Of a DNA stretch of 64,000 nucleotides, positions 30,109-37,794 are shown piece after piece. Each line of letters opens with the position of its first letter. Position 1 is the stretch's first letter. The translations under genes were made by a program, and so were the position numbers. This stretch comes from Devosia riboflavina. Its GTDB lineage: Bacteria; Pseudomonadota; Alphaproteobacteria; Rhizobiales; Devosiaceae. Below the pieces are notes generated by a model. It saw only the letters and a list, made by a program, of their open reading frames with translations. It was not told where the DNA came from and did not search any database. Location of the stretch: contig NZ_JQGC01000001.1 of assembly GCF_000743575.1 (NCBI RefSeq), forward strand, positions 372,001 through 436,000. The letters run 5' to 3'.

Positions 30109-31638
30109 TCAGCCGAACGGCCGCCGCGCCTTCTCGAACGCCACCGCCCCCGTCAGCGTCTTGCCCAGCGCCTGGCGCCACCCCTTGAGCTTGGCCTTGC
30201 GCATGACCGGCGCCATGCGCGGCAAAAACTCCTGGTGAAAATCCCGCCGCGCCCCGAACCGGTCTGCCTCGGGCCAGAGCCCGGTCTTCCACGCCGTCAG
30301 CCACGCCGCCCCCAGCGCCGTCACCTCCGGCACCCGCGTGCAATCGACCGGCAGGTCCAGAATATCGGCCAGGAACTGCATGGTCCAATCCGAAGCCACC
30401 ATGCCGCCATCGACGCGCAGCACCATGGCCTGCTCCAGCTTGAGATCGCGCCGCATCGCCTCGAACATGTCGCGCGATTGATACCCCACCGCCTCCAGCG
30501 CCGCCCGCACCAGCTCCGCCCGGCGACTATTGCGCGTCAGCCCCACCAGCGCCCCGCGCGCCTCATTGTCCCACCACGGCGCCCCGAGCCCCGAAAACGC
30601 CGGCACGAGATAAACCGCTTCATCAGGATCGGAAGCCGCCGCCAGGGCATCTGCCTCCGGCCAATCCCGAATAATCCCCAGATCATCGCGCAGCCATTGC
30701 AGCGCCCCGCCAATGGTGAAGATCACCCCCTCGAGCGCATAAGTGGTCTTGCCCCCAAGCCGATAGGCCACCGTCGTCAGCAGCCGGTGGCTGGATTTGA
30801 CGCATGTGCTCCCGGTATTGAGGAGGGCAAAGCAGCTCGTCCCATAGGTCGATTTCGCCATGCCGGGCGCAAAACATCCCTGCCCGATCAGTGCCGCCTG
30901 CTGGTCCCCCACGACGCCATGGATGGGCACCGCCGCCCCGAGCACATCGGGATCGGTCAGCCCGAAATCATCGGCGCTATCGAGCACGCGCGGCAGCATG
31001 GAGTGCGGCACATCGAAGAGATCGACGAGGTCCTCATGCCAGTCGCCGGATTTGAGATCATAAAACAGCGTCCGGCTGGCATTGGTGGCATCGGTCGCAT
31101 GCACCCTGCCCCCGGTCAGCCGCCAGATCAGCCAGCTATCCACCGTCCCAAAGGCCAATTCGCCCCGCCGCGCCCGCTGCCGCGCACCCTTCACATGGTC
31201 GAGGATCCATTTGACCTTGGGCGCCGAAAAATACGGCGCCAGCATCAACCCCGACCGGCGCCGCACCAATTTGCCCGCCTCCGGCCGCTTCTCGAGCAGG
31301 CGCTGGCACGTCTCTGTCGCCCTGATATCGCGCCACACGATCGCATTGTGGATCGCCTTGCCGGTCTTGCGATCCCAGACCACCGTCGTCTCGCGCTGAT
31401 TGGTAATGCTGATCCCGGCGAGATCAGTTGCGCTAATCCCCGCCTTGCGCAGCGCCGTCTTGCTGGCCCAGAGACACGTGGCCCAGATTTCCTCGGGCAC
31501 ATGCTCCAGCATGCCGGGCGCGGGCTGGTGCTGGGTAAAATCCATGCGCCCCATGCCCACGATATTCTGCGCGGCATCGAAAATCACGGCGCGGCTCGAC
31601 GTCGTGCCCTGGTCTATGACCAGAATATAGGCTCCCAT
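30109..31638 (-). CDS. glpK: Glycerol kinase
   Basis: 509 residues from the ATG at 31638; an ATG at 31683 adds 15 residues without similarity. The N-terminal phosphate loop is VIDQGTTSSRAVIFD, followed by WDRKTGK and the family motifs YGTSCFALLNTG and GLGAPWWDNEARGALVGLTR. The enzyme phosphorylates glycerol to glycerol 3-phosphate in the cytoplasm. No glpD, glpF or glycerol ABC transporter gene is adjacent. It is divergent from the cyclase gene across 128 bases. The C-terminus is slightly longer than usual. Confidence 0.92.
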   Translation of the reverse strand: MGAYILVIDQGTTSSRAVIFDAAQNIVGMGRMDFTQHQPAPGMLEHVPEEIWATCLWASKTALRKAGISATDLAGISITNQRETTVVWDRKTGKAIHNAIVWRDIRATETCQRLLEKRPEAGKLVRRRSGLMLAPYFSAPKVKWILDHVKGARQRARRGELAFGTVDSWLIWRLTGGRVHATDATNASRTLFYDLKSGDWHEDLVDLFDVPHSMLPRVLDSADDFGLTDPDVLGAAVPIHGVVGDQQAALIGQGCFAPGMAKSTYGTSCFALLNTGSTCVKSSHRLLTTVAYRLGGKTTYALEGVIFTIGGALQWLRDDLGIIRDWPEADALAAASDPDEAVYLVPAFSGLGAPWWDNEARGALVGLTRNSRRAELVRAALEAVGYQSRDMFEAMRRDLKLEQAMVLRVDGGMVASDWTMQFLADILDLPVDCTRVPEVTALGAAWLTAWKTGLWPEADRFGARRDFHQEFLPRMAPVMRKAKLKGWRQALGKTLTGAVAFEKARRPFG

Positions 31639-31766
31639 GACGCCGCCCGCCCCTATACTTGCCCATTTCAAGTAGAGCGCCAAAAAACCACTTTGGGCAA
31701 TCGCTTCATCTCGTGCAGAGCGCCGGGAAATGCTAGATTTGATCGCCCTTGCGAAAGCACACGTTC

Positions 31767-33554
31767 ATGGTGAAGTCCGAGCGTCGTCTGGTTCCCATAG
31801 TCTCGGTCGATGTCGTCGGCTTCTCCCGGCTCGTCCAGCACGATGAGCCCAAGACGGTACGCCTCGTCCGCCAGACCTATGGCCACTTCACCAAGGACAT
31901 TGCCGAACGCGGCGGCACCATCTTCAAGACCATGGGCGATGGCTTCCTCGCCGAGTTCAGCAGCGCCCTCACCGCGCTCGATTGGGTTGCCGACGCCCAG
32001 CGCGAATTGCACCAGCGCCAGATCAAGGCGCCGGGCGGGGAGATCCTGCAGGTGCGCGCCGGCATCGTCATGGCCGATGTGCTGGTGCATGGCGACGATC
32101 TCTTCGGCAATGGCGTCAATCTCGCCGTGCGCGTCCAAGGCGTTTCCCCGCCCGGCGGCATGGCCGTCACCAAATGGATGCACGCCTATCTCGGCGCAGA
32201 AACCGATCTTGCCTTCACCGATATCGGCCCGACGATCCTCAAAAACATCCCGCGCACCGTGCATCTCTATGTCTGGCACCCGAGCGGCGCGGCAAAAGCC
32301 CTGCCCAAGAAGGACGAGCAACCCATCGTCGCTCCGTCGAGCCGCCCTTCGGTCGTGGTCCTCCCCTTCGACAATCTTTCGGGCGAGGCCGACCAGGCCT
32401 ATTTCGCCGATGCCGTGGTCGAAGAAATCACCGCCACCCTGGCGCGCATTCGCGATTTCTTCGTCATCGCCCGCAATTCCGCCTTTTCCTACAAGGGCCG
32501 CTCGCTCGACGTGCGCCAGGTCGGCCGCGAATTGGGCGTGCGCTATGCCGTGGAAGGCAGCGTGCGCCGCGTCGGCCACAAGGTGCGGATAACAGCCCAA
32601 TTGGTCGAAACCGAAAGCGGCAACCACATCTGGTCCGACAAGGTCAATGGCACCGTAGAGGACCTCTTCGATCTACAGGACACCATGGCCGCTCTCGTCG
32701 CCAGCGCCATCCAGCCCTCCATCCGCCAGGCCGAAATCGAACGCGCCCTCTCAAAGCGCCCCGATACGCTCGCCGCCTACGATCTCGTCATGCGCGCCAT
32801 GCCCCAGCTCTGGGCCCACCAGCCCTCCGCCAATCGCGAAGCCATCGTGCTTTTGCAGCAGGCACTGGCACTCGAACCCAATTACGGCCTCGCCGCCGCC
32901 CTTGTCGGTTGGGCCCATGGCCAGCAGATCGCCTACAATTGGACCGACGACATTCCGGGCGAGCGCGCCGAGGCCCAAAAGGCCATCGACCGTGCCTCGG
33001 AAACCGCCATCGGCAATCCCACCGCCATGGCGGCTCTCGCCTCCGCCATCATGCAGACCGGCGGCGATGTCGCCCGCGCTAAAGACCTTGCCGAGCGTGC
33101 CCTGGTGCTCGACCCCAACCACGCCTGGGCCTGGCTCAGAAAAGCCTTCGGCCTTGTCTATCTCGGCCAGCCCGACGAGGCGATCAAGGCGTTCCAGGCC
33201 TCGCTGCGCCTCAGCCCCATGGACCCCTTCGCCTTCAACATGCTGCTGGGCACGGCCCTCGCCCATTTCGCAGCCGGTCGCCCAGAGGAGGCTGTGGATT
33301 TTGCCAGCCGGGCCCTCGCCGAGCGCCCGAACCTCAATTGGCCGTTTCGCGATCTCGCGAGCTATTATGGGGCTTTGGGCGACCTGACCGCGGCTACCGC
33401 CGCCCTCGAAAAATTCCGTGCCGCCCGCCCCGGTATAGACCTCGCCACCATCCGCGACAGCCTGCGCTTCATGCACCCGGATTTGCTGGAAAAATATGTC
33501 GACGGCCTTGCCAGGGCCGGGCTGGAGGAAAAGGCGGAAGCGATCTCGCCATAA
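31767..33554 (+). CDS. Class III adenylate/guanylate cyclase with TolB-like and TPR domains
   Basis: 595 residues from the ATG at 31767 (a TTG at 31749 is also in frame). The cyclase domain (about 5-165) has both metal-binding Asp positions (VDVVGFSRL and KTMGDGFLAEF) and the Asn/Arg transition-state pair (NGVNLAVRV), so it looks catalytically competent. A TolB-like N-terminal domain follows (about 195-300, VVVLPFDNLSGEADQAYFAD), then at least five TPR repeats. There is no membrane segment, so it is cytoplasmic. This architecture is common in Hyphomicrobiales; it is presumed to make cAMP, with the repeats binding partners or sensing. Confidence 0.88.
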   Translation: MVKSERRLVPIVSVDVVGFSRLVQHDEPKTVRLVRQTYGHFTKDIAERGGTIFKTMGDGFLAEFSSALTALDWVADAQRELHQRQIKAPGGEILQVRAGIVMADVLVHGDDLFGNGVNLAVRVQGVSPPGGMAVTKWMHAYLGAETDLAFTDIGPTILKNIPRTVHLYVWHPSGAAKALPKKDEQPIVAPSSRPSVVVLPFDNLSGEADQAYFADAVVEEITATLARIRDFFVIARNSAFSYKGRSLDVRQVGRELGVRYAVEGSVRRVGHKVRITAQLVETESGNHIWSDKVNGTVEDLFDLQDTMAALVASAIQPSIRQAEIERALSKRPDTLAAYDLVMRAMPQLWAHQPSANREAIVLLQQALALEPNYGLAAALVGWAHGQQIAYNWTDDIPGERAEAQKAIDRASETAIGNPTAMAALASAIMQTGGDVARAKDLAERALVLDPNHAWAWLRKAFGLVYLGQPDEAIKAFQASLRLSPMDPFAFNMLLGTALAHFAAGRPEEAVDFASRALAERPNLNWPFRDLASYYGALGDLTAATAALEKFRAARPGIDLATIRDSLRFMHPDLLEKYVDGLARAGLEEKAEAISP

Positions 33555-33675
33555 ACGGAAGCGAGCCATTCCCACCCACCGGCTGTCACCCCGGCCTTGA
33601 GCCTGGGCCCATCCCGAGATCTCAAGATGGATCCCGCCCTTCGCCGTCCCTCCACCTCCCCCCGAGCGTATCGGC

Positions 33676-33791
33676 ACCCCCTCCCATCCTCCCCCGTCAA
33701 GGGGGAGGTGCGATATCGAGTATGTGGCTGGATATTGCTGAAGCCACCGGCCCAGCACCCTCCCCCTTGCGGGGAGGGCTGGGGAGGGGGA
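33676..33791. repeat. Mosaic inverted repeat, CCTCCCC family
   Basis: Inverted arms at about 33676-33709 and 33757-33791 share CCCCCTCCC...CCTCCCCC...GGGGGAGG and flank about 47 unique bases. It is related to the elements at 3666, 6434 and 9800 and occupies the gap between the cyclase and SCO genes. Confidence 0.7.
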
Positions 33792-33892
33792 TGACGCGGC
33801 AGGATGCGGAGCCGTACGCGATAGCCCCCATGCTGGGGAGTGTTCGCTTGGGACGCATTTGGGGCGCTGAAGCTTCCAAAAACACCGGGCCT

Positions 33893-33974
33893 CCCTCGGG
33901 CTTGACCCGAGGGCCGGTGCGGGAGCCACGGCGCTTATGCTTGTAATGGTTGGCCCTCGGGTCAAGCCCGAGGG
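33893..33974. repeat. Mosaic inverted repeat, CCCTCGGGCTTGACCCGAGGG family
   Basis: Arms at 33893-33913 and 33954-33974 are inverted copies, each itself palindromic, and match the element at 20491-20593. With the 33676 element it fills most of the 519-base gap 33555-34073, in which I see no gene. Confidence 0.82.
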
Positions 33975-34073
33975 CAGCCCGGTGGATGGGATGGAAAGCT
34001 CCCAAAACCCACACTCCACCCTTTCATGGAGGGAGGCTGGGGAGCGATGCCCCCCACCCCCAACCCAAGTGAC

Positions 34074-34667
34074 CTACCCCTCCGCCAGCAACTTCCGCAG
34101 CTTGGCCAAAGCCGTCGCGCTATCCTCGCGATAGGCGATGGTGCCCTCGAAATTTCCTTCCCTGTTGAGCAGGAAAATCGAAGCCGTATGGTCCATCGTA
34201 TAGTCGCCGTCTTCGAGCGGCACCTTCTGGTAGTAGATCGCCCAGGCCTTTGCCGCCTTCTCGATCTCTTCCGGCGTGCCGGTCACCCCGGTGACATGCC
34301 CCGTCCAGGCGACATAATCGCCGATGATATCGGCCGTATCTCGCTCCGGATCGATCGTCACGAAATAGGCCTTGAGGTCCTTGGCCTCCTCGCCCAGCGC
34401 CTCGTACCACGAGGTCATTTCAGCGAGCGAGGTCGGGCACACTTCCGGGCAATGGGTAAAGCCGAAGAACAGCATGGAGGGCGCGCCGGCAAAACTCTGC
34501 CGGTCGAACGCTTCCCCACTCGCCGTCGTCAACTGATAGTCGCCATCGCCAAGGTTCTGCGTGAGGCTAGGGCGCGTCGCCGAATAGGTATAGAGCCCGA
34601 CAGCGCCGAGCCCGGCCACCGCAACCAGCGTCCAGAGAACGGCACGCAGGAGCCCGAGATTACTCAT
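34074..34667 (-). CDS. SCO1/SenC/PrrC family copper-delivery protein
   Basis: 197 residues from the ATG at 34667, overlapping the end of the PCuAC gene by 8 bases. One N-terminal membrane anchor (LWTLVAVAGLGAVGLYTYSA) is followed by a thioredoxin fold. The copper ligands are CPEVCPTS (two Cys) and the later His in YTMDHTASIFLL. SCO proteins deliver copper to the CuA site of cytochrome c oxidase from the periplasmic side of the membrane. Pairing with a PCuAC gene is a standard copper-insertion cassette. Confidence 0.92.
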   Translation of the reverse strand: MSNLGLLRAVLWTLVAVAGLGAVGLYTYSATRPSLTQNLGDGDYQLTTASGEAFDRQSFAGAPSMLFFGFTHCPEVCPTSLAEMTSWYEALGEEAKDLKAYFVTIDPERDTADIIGDYVAWTGHVTGVTGTPEEIEKAAKAWAIYYQKVPLEDGDYTMDHTASIFLLNREGNFEGTIAYREDSATALAKLRKLLAEG

Positions 34668-35211
34668 GGCTCGCCTTGTCCCCATGTTCGCAACCGGCCG
34701 GCGCATCGGCGGAAGCCGCGCCCGCCACCAGATCCACGACCACCGTGCCGGCCTTTTCGAAGGTCAGCGTGACGGGAACGACATCGCCTTCCTTGATCGT
34801 GCCATTGAGGCCCATGAACATCAGGTGGAAGCCACCGGGCTCCAGGGCGACAGTTTCGCCGGCCGGGATTTCGAGCCCGTCCTTGAGCTGCCGCATCTTC
34901 ATGACATCGCCTTCCATGGCCATTTCATGAATCTGGGCTTCCCTGGCGATATCGGTCGTGACCGAAACCAGCCGATCGGCTTCCGTGCCGGTATTGGTAA
35001 TGGTGAAGAAGCCACCGCCCACAGGAGCATTGGGCAGCGTGGCGCGGGTGAATGCACCGCTGATTTCAAGCGCGCCAAGTTTTACAGCAGCCCCAGCATG
35101 CTCGGCGGTTTCCGTAGCATCATGGCTATGGCCCTCATGGGCAAAGACCGGCAGGGCGGGCGAAAAGGCAGCAAGAAAGGCCATGGCAATGGCGGAACGA
35201 CGAAGCGTCAT
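34660..35211 (-). CDS. Periplasmic copper chaperone PCu(A)C
   Basis: 183 residues from the ATG at 35211 (GAGGATCAC upstream); longer reading upstream has no similarity. A signal peptide (IAMAFLAAFSPALPVFAHEG) and a His-rich start (HEGHSHD) precede the PCuAC domain. The Cu(I) motif H-x-M...M...H-x-M is visible as AQIHEMAMEGDVMKMRQL and GGFHLMFMGL. It hands Cu(I) to cytochrome oxidase, with SCO as the redox partner. The C-terminal CEHGDKASHE could be an extra metal-binding tail. Confidence 0.92.
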   Translation of the reverse strand: MTLRRSAIAMAFLAAFSPALPVFAHEGHSHDATETAEHAGAAVKLGALEISGAFTRATLPNAPVGGGFFTITNTGTEADRLVSVTTDIAREAQIHEMAMEGDVMKMRQLKDGLEIPAGETVALEPGGFHLMFMGLNGTIKEGDVVPVTLTFEKAGTVVVDLVAGAASADAPAGCEHGDKASHE

Positions 35212-35272
35212 GTGATCCTCGAAGGAAACAGGAAGTGGCCGCAAGGCAGCCGGAAAAGCGAAAAACCGTGGA

Positions 35273-35662
35273 TCAGGCGGTTTGAGGCGGGCCGCGCGGC
35301 TGCCCCGGATGCTCCATCGGCCTTGCTGGGCCCGCTTGAGCATTGGCTTCGAAGTGAACGGGATCGGCATTGCGCAGCAGCGGCGGCTGCGCCAGCGGCG
35401 GCAGCACGGCCACGAACTGGGATTTACCGACACCGGTCAGAGGGCATTTCGCCGCCGTCGGCGTGTCGCTGTCGCCGCGCCCGGGATTGGCCACCGACGT
35501 ACAGACCGACCAGGAAACGCTGGATTCAAATCCGAGCCGCGCCAGTTCGCGCTGCAGCCCCGCCCCCTGGTGCAGCGGCGCCAGCAGCACGAGCATATAA
35601 AGCGCCAGAACCGCAATGGCGGCGCCCACTTCTCGTCCGATCTGGCGCATGCGATTGGGCAT
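35273..35662 (-). CDS. DUF2946-like small membrane-anchored protein of the copper cassette
   Basis: 129 residues from the ATG at 35662. The frame continues upstream but there only encodes part of an interspersed repeat. One membrane helix (AAIAVLALYMLVLLAPLH) is followed by a short domain with Cys in WSVCTSV and KCPLTG and a Pro-rich end (PPLAQPPLL). This pattern fits the DUF2946 family seen beside copper genes, but the second Cys of the usual C-x-x-C is not present, so the assignment is moderate. It is 61 bases upstream of the PCuAC gene on the same strand. Function unknown. Confidence 0.6.
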   Translation of the reverse strand: MPNRMRQIGREVGAAIAVLALYMLVLLAPLHQGAGLQRELARLGFESSVSWSVCTSVANPGRGDSDTPTAAKCPLTGVGKSQFVAVLPPLAQPPLLRNADPVHFEANAQAGPARPMEHPGQPRGPPQTA

Positions 35663-35744
35663 GACGTCTCCCCGATATGGGATTGCTGCTACGCCTTGCA
35701 CGTTCAAGAAGCAAGGCACGCAGTGTCGCAGAGCCAAAATCCTA

Positions 35745-35846
35745 GCGCATGTCTCCCGAAAGTGGGTACCGGTTTCGGGAGACATGCGCAAAACCAGAGA
35801 CCTAAAGCGCAGGAAGCGAACCTGAAGGATCGCGACGCGCTTTAGG
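35745..35846. repeat. Interspersed repeat with two nested palindromes
   Basis: A perfect 17-bp stem (GCGCATGTCTCCCGAAA at 35745-35761 and its inverse at 35773-35789, 11-base loop) is followed by a perfect 10-bp pair (CCTAAAGCGC at 35801-35810, GCGCTTTAGG at 35837-35846). The pair's right half contains the stop codon of the HPP-CBS gene (35842-35844). The combination resembles the interspersed repeats common in Hyphomicrobiales. Confidence 0.82.
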
Positions 35847-36999
35847 CCGTTCGGGCAAGCTCTGCCTGATTGACATGGAACAGCGCCGCCACCACGTCCG
35901 ATTGCGTCACCATGCCGGCCAGCGTGCCGGCCGCATCGACCACCGGCACATGATGGTGGCCGGTCTCGGCCATCACCTGCACCACCCGCGCGATCGGCGT
36001 CGTCACTGGAACAGAGCGTACGTCGCTCGTCATCACGTCCCGCACCTTGCCGCGCAGCGGCCGGTCCGAATTACCGATGGACCGCAGCCGCCAGCCCAGC
36101 CCGGACCCCGTCGCCGAGGGCCCCCAATCCGCCTTGTCCAAAAGATCGGTCTGCGTGACGATCCCCACCACGCGCCGCTCCGCATCCACCACCGGCAGCG
36201 CCTTGACGCCATTGGCGCGCAGCAATCTGAGCGCGATCCGCAGCGATGTGCCCGGCATGACGCTGGCCACCTTCTGCGACATCACCGCCGAAGCGACCAC
36301 TCCGCCCGAACGCCGGTTGAACGCCAGCACTTCGGCCCGCTGCAACACCTCTTCGAGATCATCGGGATCGACCGGCACCACCTCATCGCGCTCGCGAATG
36401 GCCGTGGTGAGATCATCGATCGTCACCCCCAGCCCGCCCGAGCGTCCCGCCGAAGCGACAGGCACATGCACCTGCGCCCGGTGCGGATAGACCTTCCCCG
36501 TCAGCTTGTTATAGCCGACTGCCGCCACGAGCAGCGCGAACGATCCCGCCAGCACCGGCCAGAGCACGTAGAAAAATCCCAGATCATGAATGGCCGGTCC
36601 GCCCAGCACCGCCGTCAGCGCCACCGCCCCGCTCGGCGGATGCAGGCATTTGAAGGTCAGCAGCAAGCCGATGCTCACCCCCAGCGCCAGCGCTGCCGCC
36701 ACGCTCTGGTCCGGCACCAGCATGGCCGCCACGACCCCCACCACCGCCGCAATCCCATTGCCCCCGATGATCGACCAGGGCTGTGCCAGGGGACTTGCCG
36801 GCACCGCAAAGAGCAAAACCGCCGAAGCTCCCAGCGGCGCAATCAGCAGCGGCGCCGCCGCGGCCGGCAAAGCCAGCCGCCCGATAATTCCGACCACCAG
36901 AATGCCAAGACACGCCCCCACGGCCGCGCGCAGGCGCTCAACCGGACTGACGGCGACAAGATGGGGCACGAGGCGGGAGAAGAAGGAGGGAATGGTCAT
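35842..36999 (-). CDS. HPP family membrane protein with two C-terminal CBS domains
   Basis: 385 residues from the ATG at 36999 (AGGAAG 8 bases upstream); an ATG 21 codons earlier is weaker. The N-terminal half has about five membrane helices with the family's HPP motif (FKCLHPPSGAVALTAVLGGP). The C-terminal half has a CBS pair (VMSQKVASVMPG... and VMTSDVRSVPVTTP...), which usually binds adenine nucleotides and gates the attached protein. HPP proteins are little studied; some plant members are nitrite transporters. The stop codon lies inside an interspersed repeat. It is divergent from the hemerythrin-like gene. Confidence 0.88.
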   Translation of the reverse strand: MTIPSFFSRLVPHLVAVSPVERLRAAVGACLGILVVGIIGRLALPAAAAPLLIAPLGASAVLLFAVPASPLAQPWSIIGGNGIAAVVGVVAAMLVPDQSVAAALALGVSIGLLLTFKCLHPPSGAVALTAVLGGPAIHDLGFFYVLWPVLAGSFALLVAAVGYNKLTGKVYPHRAQVHVPVASAGRSGGLGVTIDDLTTAIRERDEVVPVDPDDLEEVLQRAEVLAFNRRSGGVVASAVMSQKVASVMPGTSLRIALRLLRANGVKALPVVDAERRVVGIVTQTDLLDKADWGPSATGSGLGWRLRSIGNSDRPLRGKVRDVMTSDVRSVPVTTPIARVVQVMAETGHHHVPVVDAAGTLAGMVTQSDVVAALFHVNQAELARTA

Positions 37000-37235
37000 G
37001 GCCCGCTTCCTAAGGCCAGAGCCCGCCTTCGCCAAGGCATGCCCAACCAAATGCATCGGCAAAACTAAAACGGCCTTCTTCTTTCACCAATCAGCCGCCG
37101 ATGCGACGCTCAACGTTACCAGTCTGCTAACCAATAGACGTCCGAACCCGCTCTCAATCCCCACGCTTTGATCCCGAGCAAAGCACGGCCGAAACAATCG
37201 GCTAGCGTCTCCCAAAATTTCGCAAGGGCACCATC

Positions 37236-37664
37236 ATGAGCGCGCCGATTGAAACATTGAACCGCCGCTACGCCGATCTGCTCGGCCTCTGCGACCAGCT
37301 CGAAGCGGTCGCAGACAGCTTGCCCAACAATGTCTCCGCCAGCCAATGCGGTCAGCTTACGATTGAAATCGTTGATCTTTTGGCCCTCACGCATCGCGAA
37401 GAAGAAACCATCCTGCTCCCCCTCCTCGCGGCCTCATCTCGCCCCGAACTGCGCCAGCTCGCCCGTCGCCTCCGCGAGGAACACGACTATGACGACGACG
37501 CCGTGATCGAAGTCCGCGAAACCCTTCTCGCCCTCGCCGCGCACCATCCCCTCCAGTCCGCCGACGCCACCGGCTACCTCCTCCGCTCCTTCTTCGAAAG
37601 CCTCCGCCGTCATGTCCGGGCCGACAAAGATCTCCTCGCCATCATCTCGAACCTTACGCCTTAG
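37236..37664 (+). CDS. Hemerythrin-like HHE domain protein
   Basis: 142 residues, four-helix bundle. Candidate diiron ligands are THREEETILLP (His, Glu), REEHDYDDD (Glu, His) and LRRHVRADKDLL (His plus acidic residue). HHE proteins bind O2, NO or act in iron and redox sensing; nothing decides which applies here. It starts after a weak ribosome-binding stretch (GCAAGGGCACC) and is followed 130 bases later by the GGDEF-EAL gene on the same strand, so it could feed a signal into it, but this is only proximity. Confidence 0.75.
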   Translation: MSAPIETLNRRYADLLGLCDQLEAVADSLPNNVSASQCGQLTIEIVDLLALTHREEETILLPLLAASSRPELRQLARRLREEHDYDDDAVIEVRETLLALAAHHPLQSADATGYLLRSFFESLRRHVRADKDLLAIISNLTP

Positions 37665-37794
37665 TCTTTGCCACATAAGGGAAATTTTCACCGTATTTAA
37701 CAAAGGTCTCCCGCGACCACGCAGAAATGGCGGGGTCGGATAAACCAATTCGTCACTTCGCTGGTGCATATCTGAATGAATCAGAGGCAGCACC

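Noticed and set aside
35663-35791. N-terminal extension of the DUF2946-like gene
   Set aside because: It consists largely of the interspersed repeat read as protein and precedes a better start at 35662 next to the membrane helix.
37665-37794. Riboswitch or terminator between the hemerythrin-like and GGDEF-EAL genes
   Set aside because: Only a 5-bp TCTGA/TCAGA pair is present; no conserved RNA core and no T run.
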